46,579 nt of DNA from Hyphomicrobiales bacterium (GTDB taxonomy: Bacteria > Pseudomonadota > Alphaproteobacteria > Rhizobiales > Rhizobiaceae): the NCBI GenBank assembly GCA_900467745.1, contig UBQW01000005.1:92677-139255 (forward strand). Reading direction: 5' to 3'. The position numbers and the translations under genes were made by a program. The notes under the pieces are model-generated. The model had not been told where the DNA came from, did no database searches, and was given only the letters and a program-made list of their open reading frames with translations. The stretch's first letter is position 1; each line of letters starts with the position of its first letter. Shown piece by piece: positions 19,375 to 28,361 of the stretch.

Positions 19375-19711
19375 GTTTCATCTCCCTCGAGCGCTGACCC
19401 GCGTGCACTGCACGCAGAATCCTTGCCATCCTCATGCGCTTCAAACCACAGTTTAACACTTGCCGCAACAATCCAAAGCATTTGGCCGTGCGGCATTTTC
19501 GCCCCGATGATCCCTCCTCCGGGCGCATCGAAACATGCCATGATTTTCCTTATGATACGGAAAATGTTGGCTTGAGCCAGCCACCCTTCCCAAGAATAAT
19601 CAAGAAACGTCCCATTTCCGCCGTAGTCCCCGGCTTTTCAGCGGGTGGGGCTTTTCATTTTGGACGGCCCGCCCCAACTTAGCGGCACTGATTCGAACTG
19701 CAGAGGTTTTC
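19375..19711. other. Divergent promoter region of the cox operon and the IalB-like gene
   Basis: This 337-base gap has no convincing gene. It contains two inverted repeats: GCGTGCA-C-TGCACGC at 19401-19415, 26 bases before the ctaC start and so probably in its leader, and ATTTTCC-N9-GGAAAAT at 19543-19565, in a position suited to an operator. A run of C/G near 19627-19650 precedes the IalB-like gene. I could not place -35/-10 boxes with confidence. Confidence 0.5.
19543..19565. promoter_or_regulatory. Candidate operator upstream of ctaC
   Basis: Perfect 7-base arms ATTTTCC and GGAAAAT separated by nine bases lie about 170 bases upstream of the ctaC start and 150 upstream of the IalB-like start. 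Symmetry and position suggest a dimeric regulator site; no known consensus is matched. Confidence 0.3.
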
Positions 19712-20317
19712 ATGGGTTTCCGTTCCCTAGTGCGGCCGTTCGTGCTGTCGGCTTGTGTTACCGCCGCGGCGATCGCTCCGGCTTTCGCGCAGACGCCGGC
19801 GCCGACACCAGCTCCGGCCGCGCCGGCACAGCCCGCCCCCGGCGCCCCTGCCGCGCAGGCGACACCAGGACAAACGCAACCGCAGGCGCCCGGCACCGTG
19901 CGCTCCAATCACGGCGCGTGGTCCGTGGTCTGCGACAAGCCGGCCGGCGCTTCGGCCGAGCAATGCGCGCTGATGCAGAACGTGATTGCCGAGGACCGCC
20001 CGGAAGTGGGCCTCTCGGTGGTCGTGCTGAAGACCGCCGACCGCAAGTCGAAGATTCTGCGCGTGCTCGCACCGCTCGGCGTGCTGCTGCCCAACGGTCT
20101 CGGCCTTAACGTCGACGGCAAGGATATCGGCCGCGCGTACTTCGTTCGCTGCTTCGCCGACGGCTGCTATGCCGAAGTCGTGCTCGAGGACGAGTTGCTC
20201 AAGACCTTCCGCAGCGGCGCCAGCGCCACCTTCATCGTCTTCCAGACGCCTGAAGAGGGTATCGGCATTCCCGTCGACCTCAAGGGCTTCGCTGAAGGCT
20301 ACGACGCGCTTCCCTGA
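19712..20317 (+). CDS. Secreted IalB-family protein (invasion-associated locus B type)
   Basis: The 201-residue product has a signal peptide ending at AFA (about residue 26), a Pro/Ala-rich linker to about residue 62, then an IalB domain: NHGAWSVVCDKPAGASAEQC, LSVVVLKTADRKSKILRVLAP, FVRCFADGCYAEVVLEDELL. The family is named after a Bartonella protein linked to erythrocyte invasion, but homologues are general periplasmic proteins in Rhizobiales and need not act in invasion. Four cysteines could form two disulfides. Ribosome site AGAGG lies five bases before the ATG. Confidence 0.88.
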   Translation: MGFRSLVRPFVLSACVTAAAIAPAFAQTPAPTPAPAAPAQPAPGAPAAQATPGQTQPQAPGTVRSNHGAWSVVCDKPAGASAEQCALMQNVIAEDRPEVGLSVVVLKTADRKSKILRVLAPLGVLLPNGLGLNVDGKDIGRAYFVRCFADGCYAEVVLEDELLKTFRSGASATFIVFQTPEEGIGIPVDLKGFAEGYDALP

Positions 20318-20415
20318 TATCAGGGGCCCAATGGCTGGGCTTGAGCTCCGCGTCTGATCGCTTTTGCGATCCTTACGAATTCGACACTTGCTCGAACCGT
20401 CCCCGGGACCTACAT

Positions 20416-20437
20416 CGGCAGGAAGCATTTCCTGCCG
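20416..20437 (+). promoter_or_regulatory. Inverted repeat just upstream of tldD
   Basis: CGGCAGGAA-GCAT-TTCCTGCCG is a perfect 9-base inverted repeat ending 17 bases before the tldD ATG, immediately before the CGGAG ribosome site. It could be an operator or, in RNA, a hairpin that affects ribosome access. No U-run follows, so a terminator is unlikely. Confidence 0.35.
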
Positions 20438-20454
20438 CAGCGGAGCATAATGAC

Positions 20455-21870
20455 ATGAATACCGATCTCCTGACGCTTTTCGACGCCGACGAAGCGAAGA
20501 TGCGTTCGCTTGTCGCCGAGGCCCTTTCCGGCGCGGACGACGGGGAGCTCTACATTGAGCACGCGCAGGCCGAATCGCTGATGTTCGACAATGGCCGCCT
20601 GAAGGGCGGCAGCTTCAACACCGAGCAGGGTTTTGGCCTGCGTGCGGTGGCCGGCGAAGCCGTCGGTTACGCGCATGCGGGCGATCTCTCGGTTTCGGCG
20701 CTGAAGCGGGCTGCAGACGCGGTGAGCGCCGTGACGCGCGGCTATACCGGCAGCTATGCGGCGGCCCCGCAGGGCACCAACAAGAAGCTCTATAGCGACG
20801 AAAACCCGATCGGCTCGCCGACCTTCGAGGAGAAGGTCAAGGTTCTGCAGGACATCGACGCTTATCTCCGCGGCAAGGATGACAAGGTCAGGCAGGTGAC
20901 GGCTTCGGTCGCGGCCAGCTGGCAGGTGGTCGACATCCTGCGCGCGGACGGCCACCGGGTCCGCGATATCCGCCCGATGACGCGCATCAACATCTCCGTC
21001 ATGGTCGGCCAAGGCGACCGCCAGGAAAGCGGCTCTTACGGCAGCGGCGGACGCATCGGCTTCGGCGACTTCATCGCCGAGGGCAACTGGCAGTATGGCG
21101 CCGACGAGGCGCTGCGTCAGGCGCTGGTCAATCTCGAGGCGATCGACGCGCCCGCCGGCACGATGGACGTGGTGCTCTCCTCCGGCTGGCCGGGCGTGAT
21201 GCTGCACGAGGCCGTCGGCCACGGGCTGGAAGGCGATTTCAACCGCAAGAAGACGTCGGCCTTCGCCGGCCTGCTCGGCCAGATGGTCGCCGCCCCGGGC
21301 GTGACCGTCGTCGACGACGGCACGATCGACAGCCGCCGCGGCTCGATCACCATCGACGACGAAGGCACGCCTTCGGGCTACAACGTGCTGATCGAAAACG
21401 GTAAACTGGTCGGCTACATGCAGGACCGGCAGAATGCCCGGCTGATGGGCATGAAACCGACGGGCAACGGCCGCCGACAGGGCTACGCGCATGTGCCGAT
21501 GCCGCGCATGACGAACACCTACATGCTGGGTGGCGACAAGACGCCGGAAGAGATCATCTCTTCGGTGAAGAAGGGCATCTATGCCGTCTCCTTCGGCGGC
21601 GGCCAGGTCGACATCACCTCCGGCAAGTTCGTGTTCGGCTGCACCGAGGCCTACCTGATCGAAAACGGCAAGATCGGTCCCGCCGTCAAGGGCGCCATGC
21701 TGATCGGCAACGGTCCGGATGCGATGCAGCGGATCTCCATGGTCGGCAACGACATGAAGCTCGACACCGGCATCGGCAATTGCGGCAAGGCAGGACAATG
21801 GGTTCCCGTCGGCGTCGGCCAGCCGCATCTGAGGATGGATCAGGTGACGGTGGGCGGCACGCAGGCGTAA
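20455..21870 (+). CDS. tldD: Metalloprotease TldD
   Basis: TldD works with TldE/PmbA as a cytoplasmic metalloprotease that processes modified peptides and degrades unfolded ones. The 471-residue product has the zinc motif HEAVGHGLEGDF (H251, E252, H256), the family N-terminal EHAQAESLMFDNGRLK, and a C-terminal FGCTEAYLIENGKIG with the third ligand cysteine. The ATG at 20455 is preceded by GGAG; the frame is open to 20341 without conserved sequence. Its TldE partner is not in this window. Confidence 0.95.
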   Translation: MNTDLLTLFDADEAKMRSLVAEALSGADDGELYIEHAQAESLMFDNGRLKGGSFNTEQGFGLRAVAGEAVGYAHAGDLSVSALKRAADAVSAVTRGYTGSYAAAPQGTNKKLYSDENPIGSPTFEEKVKVLQDIDAYLRGKDDKVRQVTASVAASWQVVDILRADGHRVRDIRPMTRINISVMVGQGDRQESGSYGSGGRIGFGDFIAEGNWQYGADEALRQALVNLEAIDAPAGTMDVVLSSGWPGVMLHEAVGHGLEGDFNRKKTSAFAGLLGQMVAAPGVTVVDDGTIDSRRGSITIDDEGTPSGYNVLIENGKLVGYMQDRQNARLMGMKPTGNGRRQGYAHVPMPRMTNTYMLGGDKTPEEIISSVKKGIYAVSFGGGQVDITSGKFVFGCTEAYLIENGKIGPAVKGAMLIGNGPDAMQRISMVGNDMKLDTGIGNCGKAGQWVPVGVGQPHLRMDQVTVGGTQA

Positions 21871-21886
21871 GACGGGCACCTCCCCG

Positions 21887-22384
21887 ATGAGCGATATCAG
21901 CGTTCGCCCCTTCACGCCGTCAGACAAGGACGGCGTGATCTCGACGATCCTGCCGATCCAGAGCGAGGAGTTCGGGATCGCGATCACCGCCGCCGACCAG
22001 CCGGATCTTTCGGCCATTCCCGATTTCTACCAGTCGGGCAAGGGTCAGTTCTGGGTGGCGACCTCAGGTGACACCGTGGTCGGCACGATCGGGCTGAAGG
22101 ATATCGGCAACGACCAGGCGGCACTGCGCAAGATGTTCGTGGCGGCGGAATTTCGCGGCCGCGAACGTGGGGTTGCCACGGCGCTTCTTGCGGCGCTGGT
22201 ACGGCACGCAAAGGCGCAGGGGCTTGCCGACATCTATCTCGGCACGACGGACAAGTTTCTCGCTGCGCATCGCTTCTACGAGAAGAACGGCTTCGTCGAA
22301 GTCGAGAAGAGCACTCTGCCGCCGAGCTTCCCGGTCATGGCGGTCGACAGCAAGTTCTACGGGCTGAGTCTCAGCGCCGACTGA
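21887..22384 (+). CDS. GNAT-family N-acetyltransferase
   Basis: The 165-residue protein has the GNAT fold: VGTIGLKDIGNDQAALRKMFV as the central strand pair, the acetyl-CoA loop RGRERGVATALLAALVRHA (R-x-x-G-x-A), and HRFYEKNGFVEVEKSTLP at the end. Substrate cannot be predicted. It begins 16 bases after the tldD stop and may be co-transcribed with it. Confidence 0.88.
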   Translation: MSDISVRPFTPSDKDGVISTILPIQSEEFGIAITAADQPDLSAIPDFYQSGKGQFWVATSGDTVVGTIGLKDIGNDQAALRKMFVAAEFRGRERGVATALLAALVRHAKAQGLADIYLGTTDKFLAAHRFYEKNGFVEVEKSTLPPSFPVMAVDSKFYGLSLSAD

Positions 22385-22387
22385 GGC

Positions 22388-22702
22388 TCAACGAGCTTCA
22401 TCCAAGGAAAACAGCCACTTGCGCTTTATCGCGGCCGCGAGGTCGAGATCGTTGCGATGCGCGAAGAGCAGGATGTGGCCGAGCACGTCGGCGGCTTCGT
22501 CTTCGAGGTCGCGGGCCATGTCTTCGCCGGAACGACCCTTGGGGCGCCCTCGCCCGCTGACGCGGTTCCAGGCCTGGGTCAGTTCCCCCATCTCCTCCTG
22601 GAGCTTCAGCAGAAACCAGTCGGCATCGCGGGTGATGCCGTTTTCTCCGGCATAGGCACTCGAGGCCCGCTCGAACTTCAGGGCAAGATCATCCAGCATC
22701 AT
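22388..22702 (-). CDS. MazG-like nucleotide pyrophosphohydrolase domain protein
   Basis: The 104-residue single-domain protein has the all-alpha NTP pyrophosphohydrolase motifs: EExxE at 36-40 (LQEEMGELTQAWN) and ExxD at 69-72 (DEAADVLGHILLFA), the Mg-binding carboxylates. Such proteins hydrolyse non-canonical NTPs or related nucleotides; the substrate here is unknown. It ends three bases from the convergent GNAT gene. Confidence 0.85.
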   Translation of the reverse strand: MMLDDLALKFERASSAYAGENGITRDADWFLLKLQEEMGELTQAWNRVSGRGRPKGRSGEDMARDLEDEAADVLGHILLFAHRNDLDLAAAIKRKWLFSLDEAR

Positions 22703-22769
22703 GTTCTCCTTTCGTTTACGTAGGAGAACCCTGATTCAGCGGCAATGTCCAGTCATAATGGCTGGCGGA

Positions 22770-24095
22770 TCAGCCGCGGTCGCCGAGCAGCATGCAGTCG
22801 TAGGAGCGCTTCTTCAGCGCGTCGCAGGCGGATGTCGCAGCGTCTCGGCTTTCGAAGCCGACGAAGCGGGCGCGGTAGACCTTGTTGGCGCCCTTGCCGA
22901 CGGCTTCCGTATAGGGGTTGGCCGACTTCAGCGCGGCGCCGCCTTCGGACTTGGCCTGGGCGAGAAGCGCACGGGCGGCTTCGTCGCTCGGGGCAGCGGA
23001 GATCTGGATCGACCAGTCGCCGGTCGAGGCAACGGATGCGAGTGGCTTTGCGGAGCCGATTTTTGCCGACGGCGTTACGGCGTCGAGCGCCGAGGGACGC
23101 TCCTGCGGAACGGTGTCGCTCAGATAGCCGAGCGCCTTGGGTGCAAGTTCGCTGCGGGCGATTTCGGGTGCTGCGACCGGGGCGACATCCTCGACGCGCG
23201 GTGCGGATGCGGGAACCGGCAGGTCGCTGGCATCGGCCGCGGAGGCGACTTCGACCGGCTCGCGCGAATTGACGCTGGCGACCAGGCGTGCGCCACCCGA
23301 AGAGGATGCGCGGCCCATGGCCTTGTCGAGCAGGGCCGCCATCTTGTCGTCGCGGCTGCGGGCGGTGCGGCCACCGAGGACCACGCCGACGACGCGGCGG
23401 TTGCCATCCTTGACGGCGCTGACGAGGTTGAAGCCCGAGGCGTTGGTATAACCGGTCTTGATGCCGTCCATGCCCTGGTAGCGGTACATCAGGTTGTTGT
23501 GACCGCGAATCTGGCGGCCGCGGAAATTGAAGCTCGCGGTCGAGAACAGGCGATATTCGCGGGGATAATTCTTCATCAGGGCGACGGCGAGCGTCGACAT
23601 ATCACGGGCGGTGGTGATCTGGCGGCCATCCGGCAGGCCGGACGCGTTGACGAAAGTGGTGCGGCTCATGCCGAGCTGGCGCGCCTTCTGCGTCATCAGT
23701 CTGGCGAAATTGCTTTCAGAGCCACCGAGCTTTTCGCCCATGGCGGCAGCGGCGTCGTTGGCGGACTTGGTAATCATGCCAAGGATCGCGTCGCGCACGG
23801 TGATCGACGTTCCGGCCTTGGCGCCGAGCTTGGTCGGCGGGCGGGAGGCTGCGTATTTCGACATGACGATCGGGGTATCCCAGTTCATCTTGCCGCGATT
23901 GATGGCCTCAAACGCCATGTAGATCGTCATCATCTTGGTGAGAGACGCGGGATGATTGAGGACATCGGCGTTTTCCGACGACAGAACCTTGCCGGTTCTC
24001 GCATCAAGGATGAGCGAAGCGCTGCCAGCCATAGCCGACAACGGCGCCGCAACGACCAACGTCGCGGTTATAATCGCGGCCAACAGCTTTCTCAT
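22770..24095 (-). CDS. D-alanyl-D-alanine carboxypeptidase with C-terminal SPOR domain
   Basis: Penicillin-binding protein of the S11 (DacA/DacF-like) class that trims the terminal D-Ala of peptidoglycan. The 441-residue product has a signal peptide (MRKLLAAIITATLVVAAPLS, cleavage near AMA), and the three active-site motifs SLTK (S51-K54), SAN (S111-N113) and KTG (K213-G215). A long Ala/Pro/Ser-rich linker (about 270-360) leads to a SPOR domain (about 365-441, GDWSIQISAAPSDEAARALL), which binds denuded glycan strands at the division site. Start at 24095 follows GAGGGGAA; the frame extends to 24206. Confidence 0.93.
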   Translation of the reverse strand: MRKLLAAIITATLVVAAPLSAMAGSASLILDARTGKVLSSENADVLNHPASLTKMMTIYMAFEAINRGKMNWDTPIVMSKYAASRPPTKLGAKAGTSITVRDAILGMITKSANDAAAAMGEKLGGSESNFARLMTQKARQLGMSRTTFVNASGLPDGRQITTARDMSTLAVALMKNYPREYRLFSTASFNFRGRQIRGHNNLMYRYQGMDGIKTGYTNASGFNLVSAVKDGNRRVVGVVLGGRTARSRDDKMAALLDKAMGRASSSGGARLVASVNSREPVEVASAADASDLPVPASAPRVEDVAPVAAPEIARSELAPKALGYLSDTVPQERPSALDAVTPSAKIGSAKPLASVASTGDWSIQISAAPSDEAARALLAQAKSEGGAALKSANPYTEAVGKGANKVYRARFVGFESRDAATSACDALKKRSYDCMLLGDRG

Positions 24096-24340
24096 GCACT
24101 TCCCCTCGATGAACAGCCGACCCTCGTCGCCCGAATTTTGTCCCGTTCTTAGACAGATGGACGCAATATGGCGCGACTTTGCGGCAACGTGGACCATTTT
24201 TGTCAAATTTTACCCTTTATGGTGAAAAAACCGTAAAACACGCCCTGCAATATTAGAATTCGGGCAAGTCGGCATTCAGCAAGGCTTAACCTCGCGCTTG
24301 CTAGGGTCGCCCTCCTCACGACCCCGCAGACGGAGCGGAG

Positions 24341-25390
24341 ATGATGAACGCCAGAACGCTGGCAAAGCGGATCGCGATAACTGGCGGGCTGGAGGTGGCC
24401 AACCTCCTGCGCTCGGTCGGGCTGATGCGCGGCGCACGCGGCATGGGCGCGATCTTCACGCTACATCACGTTCGCCCCCACGAGCCCTCCGCCTTTTCGC
24501 CGAACGCGCATCTGGAGATCACGCCGGAATTTCTCGACGCGGTGCTGACGCGGCTGAAGAGCGACGGTTACCGATTCGTGTCGCTTGCTGACGTGCCCGA
24601 CGCGCTCGCTGAGCCCAAACCGTCGCAGCCCTTCGCGGCCTTTACGCTCGACGACGGCTATCGCAACAATCTCGTCTACGCCATGCCCGTCTTCGAGCGG
24701 CATGAGGCGCCGTTCACGATCTTCGTGGCCAAGGGGCTGGTCGAGCGGACACATACGATCTGGTGGGAGACACTGACGGCGCTCTTGCGGCGCGAGGACA
24801 GGCTGAGCTTCGATTTCGGCGATGGGACCGAGACGATCGACACCGCGATGCCTCAAGACAAGCACCGCGCCTTTGCCCGCTTCGCGCGCTATATTCACGC
24901 GCATGAGGAAACGTCCGCCGTAGAGGCCGTTGATGCGCTGGCGCGGTCGCATGGGATCGATCCGGTCGAGATCGTCGACGATCTGGTGATGGGCGCGCCA
25001 GAGCTCAACCTCCTGGACGCCAGCCCGCTCGCCTCGCTCGGCGCCCACACGGTCAGCCATCGCGCAGTCGCGCGGCTTTCCGACGCCGAAGTTCGCGATG
25101 AGATGACGCACTCCCAGGATTATGTCGAGGTGATCAGCGGCCACCGGCCTGATGCGTTTGCCTATCCATATGGAACGCGCGAGGCGGTGACCCAGCAGCA
25201 GGCGGCGATCGCCCGGGATCTCGGATTTTCTCTGGCGGTGACGACGCAGCCCGGCGTGATCGGCCGGCAATCGCTTGAGCGCTCCACCTACCTGCCGCGC
25301 CTGTCGATCAACGGGCTCTATCAAAAGCCGCGCTACGTCTCCGGCCTTGCTTCGGGCATCCCCTTGAAGCTGATGGGCAACCGCGGCTGA
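24341..25390 (+). CDS. Polysaccharide deacetylase (NodB homology)
   Basis: The 349-residue protein has a carbohydrate-esterase 4 domain: FTLDDGYRNN (catalytic Asp104 and metal-binding Asp105), FTIFVAKGLVERTHTIWWE, and GAHTVSHRAVARL with the HxxxH metal ligands, then FAYPYGT. No signal peptide or membrane helix is obvious. Substrate (exopolysaccharide, peptidoglycan or other N-acetyl sugar) is not predictable. It is divergent from the carboxypeptidase gene; the 245-base gap between them holds AT-rich promoter-like sequence. Confidence 0.9.
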   Translation: MMNARTLAKRIAITGGLEVANLLRSVGLMRGARGMGAIFTLHHVRPHEPSAFSPNAHLEITPEFLDAVLTRLKSDGYRFVSLADVPDALAEPKPSQPFAAFTLDDGYRNNLVYAMPVFERHEAPFTIFVAKGLVERTHTIWWETLTALLRREDRLSFDFGDGTETIDTAMPQDKHRAFARFARYIHAHEETSAVEAVDALARSHGIDPVEIVDDLVMGAPELNLLDASPLASLGAHTVSHRAVARLSDAEVRDEMTHSQDYVEVISGHRPDAFAYPYGTREAVTQQQAAIARDLGFSLAVTTQPGVIGRQSLERSTYLPRLSINGLYQKPRYVSGLASGIPLKLMGNRG

Positions 25391-25512
25391 GGGTCAGCCC
25401 CTGCCCGCGACATTATCCACCGATCACTTTCTTTTGAGGCGGCGCGCCATTTACAGGTGACGCCAGCGCCTCGGGGCACGACCTTTTCAACCTAGGATGA
25501 AAATTCACGCTA

Positions 25513-25538
25513 GGAGCGCCGAGGTTGCGTGGCGCTCC
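25513..25538 (+). terminator. Hairpin between convergent deacetylase and pdxH genes
   Basis: GGAGCGCC and GGCGCTCC form a perfect 8-base stem with a 10-base loop, followed on the plus strand by GTTT. It lies in the 219-base convergent gap (25391-25609) that has no gene. The U-run is short, so termination is likely but weak. Confidence 0.4.
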
Positions 25539-25609
25539 GTTTCGATGTCAGCGGCGGCGGGTTCGTGGCGCCCTTGCGCAGGCAATCGCGGACGCCACCG
25601 AGGCGATGC

Positions 25610-26230
25610 TTACGGATACATCCGCACCTTGTCCCAGCCGCCCTCGGGCGTGGCGCGGCGGAACTCGATGCGGTCGTGGAGCCGGAACTTCTGGTCTTTC
25701 CAGAACTCGATCGAGGTCGGTTTGATGCGGAAGCCGGACCAGTGCGGCGGGCGCGGAATCTCGCCGATCGCATAGCGCGCCGTGTATTCGGCGACGGCTT
25801 TTTCCAGCGCGAAGCGGCTCTCGAGCGGACGCGACTGCTTGGAAGCCCAGGCGCCGATGCGGCTGCCGCGGGCGCGCGTCTTGTAATAGGCGTCGGCCTC
25901 CTCGTCGCTCACCACTTCAACCGGGCCGCGCAGCCGAACCTGGCGGCGCAGCGTCTTCCAGTGGAAGCACATGGCCGCTTTTTTCTGGCCGAGGACTTCG
26001 CGGCCTTTCTGACTTTCGAAATTCGTGTAGAACACAAATCCGTCTTGATCGAATCCCTTAAGGAGAACCATGCGGACATTGGGAAGGCCGTCTTCATCGA
26101 CCGTCGCAAGCGCCACCGCATTCGGGTCATTGATCTCGGAAGCTTCGGCTTCCTTCAGCCAATCCGCAAAGAGCTGGAACGGCTCGTTTTGCTCGGTGAA
26201 GTCACTGGTTGTTAACTCATTTTCCGACAT
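25610..26230 (-). CDS. pdxH: Pyridoxamine 5'-phosphate oxidase
   Basis: FMN enzyme that makes pyridoxal 5'-phosphate (vitamin B6) from PNP or PMP. The 206-residue protein has the family marks: [33 protein letters not shown] with the FMN-binding residues, [14 protein letters not shown], and the C-terminal [17 protein letters not shown] that contacts PLP. Length normal. Divergent from the lipoprotein gene at 26297. Confidence 0.96.
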   Translation of the reverse strand: MSENELTTSDFTEQNEPFQLFADWLKEAEASEINDPNAVALATVDEDGLPNVRMVLLKGFDQDGFVFYTNFESQKGREVLGQKKAAMCFHWKTLRRQVRLRGPVEVVSDEEADAYYKTRARGSRIGAWASKQSRPLESRFALEKAVAEYTARYAIGEIPRPPHWSGFRIKPTSIEFWKDQKFRLHDRIEFRRATPEGGWDKVRMYP

Positions 26231-26296
26231 ATTAGCTCAAATGCCCCGGGTTTATTCGATAATTGCCCAGCCCAAAACCACTGGACAGGACACAGG

Positions 26297-26755
26297 GTGG
26301 AAGTCATAGCAAAGTCAGTTCGTCATACAAAGGGCCTCATGCGCCAATGCGCGGCCATCTGCGTTGTCGGAATGGCAGTGCTTTCCCTCTCCGGCTGCAT
26401 GGCCGGCGGGCTTGATATGTTCAGCAGCAACAAGGTCGACCGTTCGGTCGCCACAGGCACCGTGCCGCAGCCGGCGCCGACAAGCGACAGCATCTCCGAC
26501 GAAATGACCGTGGGCAATGCCGTCACCTCGGCCGACATCAACGGCCTGCAGGGACGCCCCCTTCCCTGGGCGAACGCTTCCACCGGCAGCGCCGGTGTGA
26601 TCGACACGATCGTCGAAAACAACGACACCGGCCAGGTCTGCCGTCAGTTCAAGACGACGCGCCACTCCTATGTCGGCATCTCGAAATTCTACGGCAAGAC
26701 CTGCCTCGTCGGCGGCGGCAACTGGCAGCTCCTGAGCTTCCAGCCCGAGAGCTGA
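26297..26755 (+). CDS. 17-kDa surface-antigen-like lipoprotein (RT0821/Lpp0805 family)
   Basis: The 152-residue product has a lipoprotein signal with lipobox LSGC (Cys34), then a Ser/Thr/Pro-rich linker and a domain with SADINGLQGRPLPWANASTG, VCRQFKTTRHSY and GGGNWQLLSF, resembling the Rickettsia 17-kDa antigen type of outer-membrane lipoprotein. Function unknown. The GTG at 26297 is used here; the ATG at 26339 (after AAGGG) would give a shorter but complete signal peptide (MRQCAAICVVGMAVLSLSGC) and is a fair alternative. Confidence 0.8.
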   Translation: MEVIAKSVRHTKGLMRQCAAICVVGMAVLSLSGCMAGGLDMFSSNKVDRSVATGTVPQPAPTSDSISDEMTVGNAVTSADINGLQGRPLPWANASTGSAGVIDTIVENNDTGQVCRQFKTTRHSYVGISKFYGKTCLVGGGNWQLLSFQPES

Positions 26756-27012
26756 CCGGCCCTTTCAGGCAGTCGTTAACGGCTGCTCCCGGCTACGTTT
26801 CCAGATTTAGCAAAAGATAACCATTCCGCATAAAACCGTGGCGTGTCCTGACGCCAAATAAGGACTGATTAGCAAGTTTGCGGGACTGTGGTTCGCATAT
26901 GTGCGCAGATTTTCTGCTCGCGAAGCGAACTTCGGCGCACCAAATGAGTTTAATCGGGGCTGCGGAGTGCCGGACAGGGCACCTCGCATTTGGACACCGG
27001 GCGGTTTGGAAC

Positions 27013-28239
27013 ATGCGCGATCCTTATAAGATATTGGGCGTCAGGCGCGACGCGGGGCAGGACGAGATCAAGGCAGCTTGGCGCAACATGGCCAAGGTGG
27101 TGCACCCTGACCATAATCAGGGCGACCCGCTGGCCGGTGCGCGCTTCGCCGAGATCGGCCGCGCCTATGACACGCTGAAGGACCCAAAGAAGCGCAGTCT
27201 GTTCGACAGCGCGGCGCGGGCAGCCGAAGCCAAGCAGAACGAGAAGCAGAACGAAAACACCATCATGGCGCAGCGCCAGGCGGCGCGCGAAGCCGCGATC
27301 CGCGCCAAGCAGGCGCAGGAAAACGCCGAGCGGGTGATGGAAGAGCTGGCGCGGGCAGCGGCGCAGAAGGCGGCCGCCGAGGCCGCCAAACAGCCACAGC
27401 CGCAACAGCAGCAGCAGGCAGGTGCTGCCGAGCCCGCGGAAGAGATGATCGAGCGGATCTTCGGCAACCAGGCGCGCGCGGCGAGCGGTGGCGGACGGAC
27501 ACGCGGCTTTGCTTCCGGCCGGGCCAAGCGGCCGGAGCCCGAGAGCGCCGAGGCCGACAAGCAGACGGATAAAGCTACCGAGAGCGCCAAGGCCGGCGAA
27601 TCCGGCAAGACAGCAGACGACGAGCACAGCGCGGACGAGACAGGGGCGGCGAGCGCTGCCGTCCTGCAGCCGCTGAGCCTCCTCACTTCATTCGTACGCC
27701 GCTTTACCGGCGGTGCGGCCCCGGCGCCCGAGAAGGCGCCGGATCAGCTGGCCATTGCGACAGTGACCATCGAGGACATCCTGAAGGGCGCCTGGGTGAA
27801 CGTCGATCTCGGCGATGGCCGTGACGCCGGATTTGCGCTGACGCCGGGGACCACTGAAGGCAACACGGTGCGCCTCAAAGGCCAGGGCCACAAGCTGACG
27901 GGCATGCAGCGTGGCGACGCGGTCGTCAACATTCACATCGCCCCGCATGCCGACTTCACAGTCGACGGCTTCGACCTGCACACCGTGCTTCCCGTCACCA
28001 TCGAAAACGCCGTGCTCGGCACCGACGCGCGCATCGACGGACCGAACGGACCGCTGACCGTTACCGTGCCGGCATGGTCGGGATCGGACAAATCAATCCG
28101 CTTCGAAGGTCAGGGATTGCCCAAATCAGATGGCGGAAAGGGCGATCTCGTGGTCGAACTGCGCATTATCCTGTGGGAAAAGCCCGACGATAAGGTCACG
28201 GATTTGATGAGAATTATGAAGAACGGCCTGTTTTTGTGA
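27013..28239 (+). CDS. DnaJ-class co-chaperone without zinc finger
   Basis: The 408-residue protein has an N-terminal J domain (residues 1-66) with the Hsp70-activating HPD motif at 31-33 (KVVHPDHNQ). It lacks the G/F stretch and zinc finger of DnaJ. Residues 70-230 form an Ala/Gln/Glu/Lys-rich low-complexity stretch including five Gln in a row. Residues 250-400 look like the DnaJ C-terminal substrate domains (TIEDILKGAWVNVDLGDGR, RLKGQGHKLTG). So it is a CbpA-like, type B J protein with a long charged linker. Start at 27013 gives the family N-terminus MRDPYKILGVRRDAG. The 257-base gap before it (26756-27012) has no gene. Confidence 0.88.
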   Translation: MRDPYKILGVRRDAGQDEIKAAWRNMAKVVHPDHNQGDPLAGARFAEIGRAYDTLKDPKKRSLFDSAARAAEAKQNEKQNENTIMAQRQAAREAAIRAKQAQENAERVMEELARAAAQKAAAEAAKQPQPQQQQQAGAAEPAEEMIERIFGNQARAASGGGRTRGFASGRAKRPEPESAEADKQTDKATESAKAGESGKTADDEHSADETGAASAAVLQPLSLLTSFVRRFTGGAAPAPEKAPDQLAIATVTIEDILKGAWVNVDLGDGRDAGFALTPGTTEGNTVRLKGQGHKLTGMQRGDAVVNIHIAPHADFTVDGFDLHTVLPVTIENAVLGTDARIDGPNGPLTVTVPAWSGSDKSIRFEGQGLPKSDGGKGDLVVELRIILWEKPDDKVTDLMRIMKNGLFL

Positions 28240-28361
28240 ATTTTGGGTGACATTAGCACCCTTTGTTACGTTCCCTAACAGTTGATGATTGCTAGCAATC
28301 TTGAACCGGCTGGCCGGCTATGCCATAGGCAGGATCGATCAATTTACCTAAGGGGCGAAAC

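Noticed and set aside
20356..20371. GATCGC-TTTT-GCGATC hairpin between the IalB-like gene and tldD as a terminator
   Set aside because: The stem is only six bases with no U-run after it.
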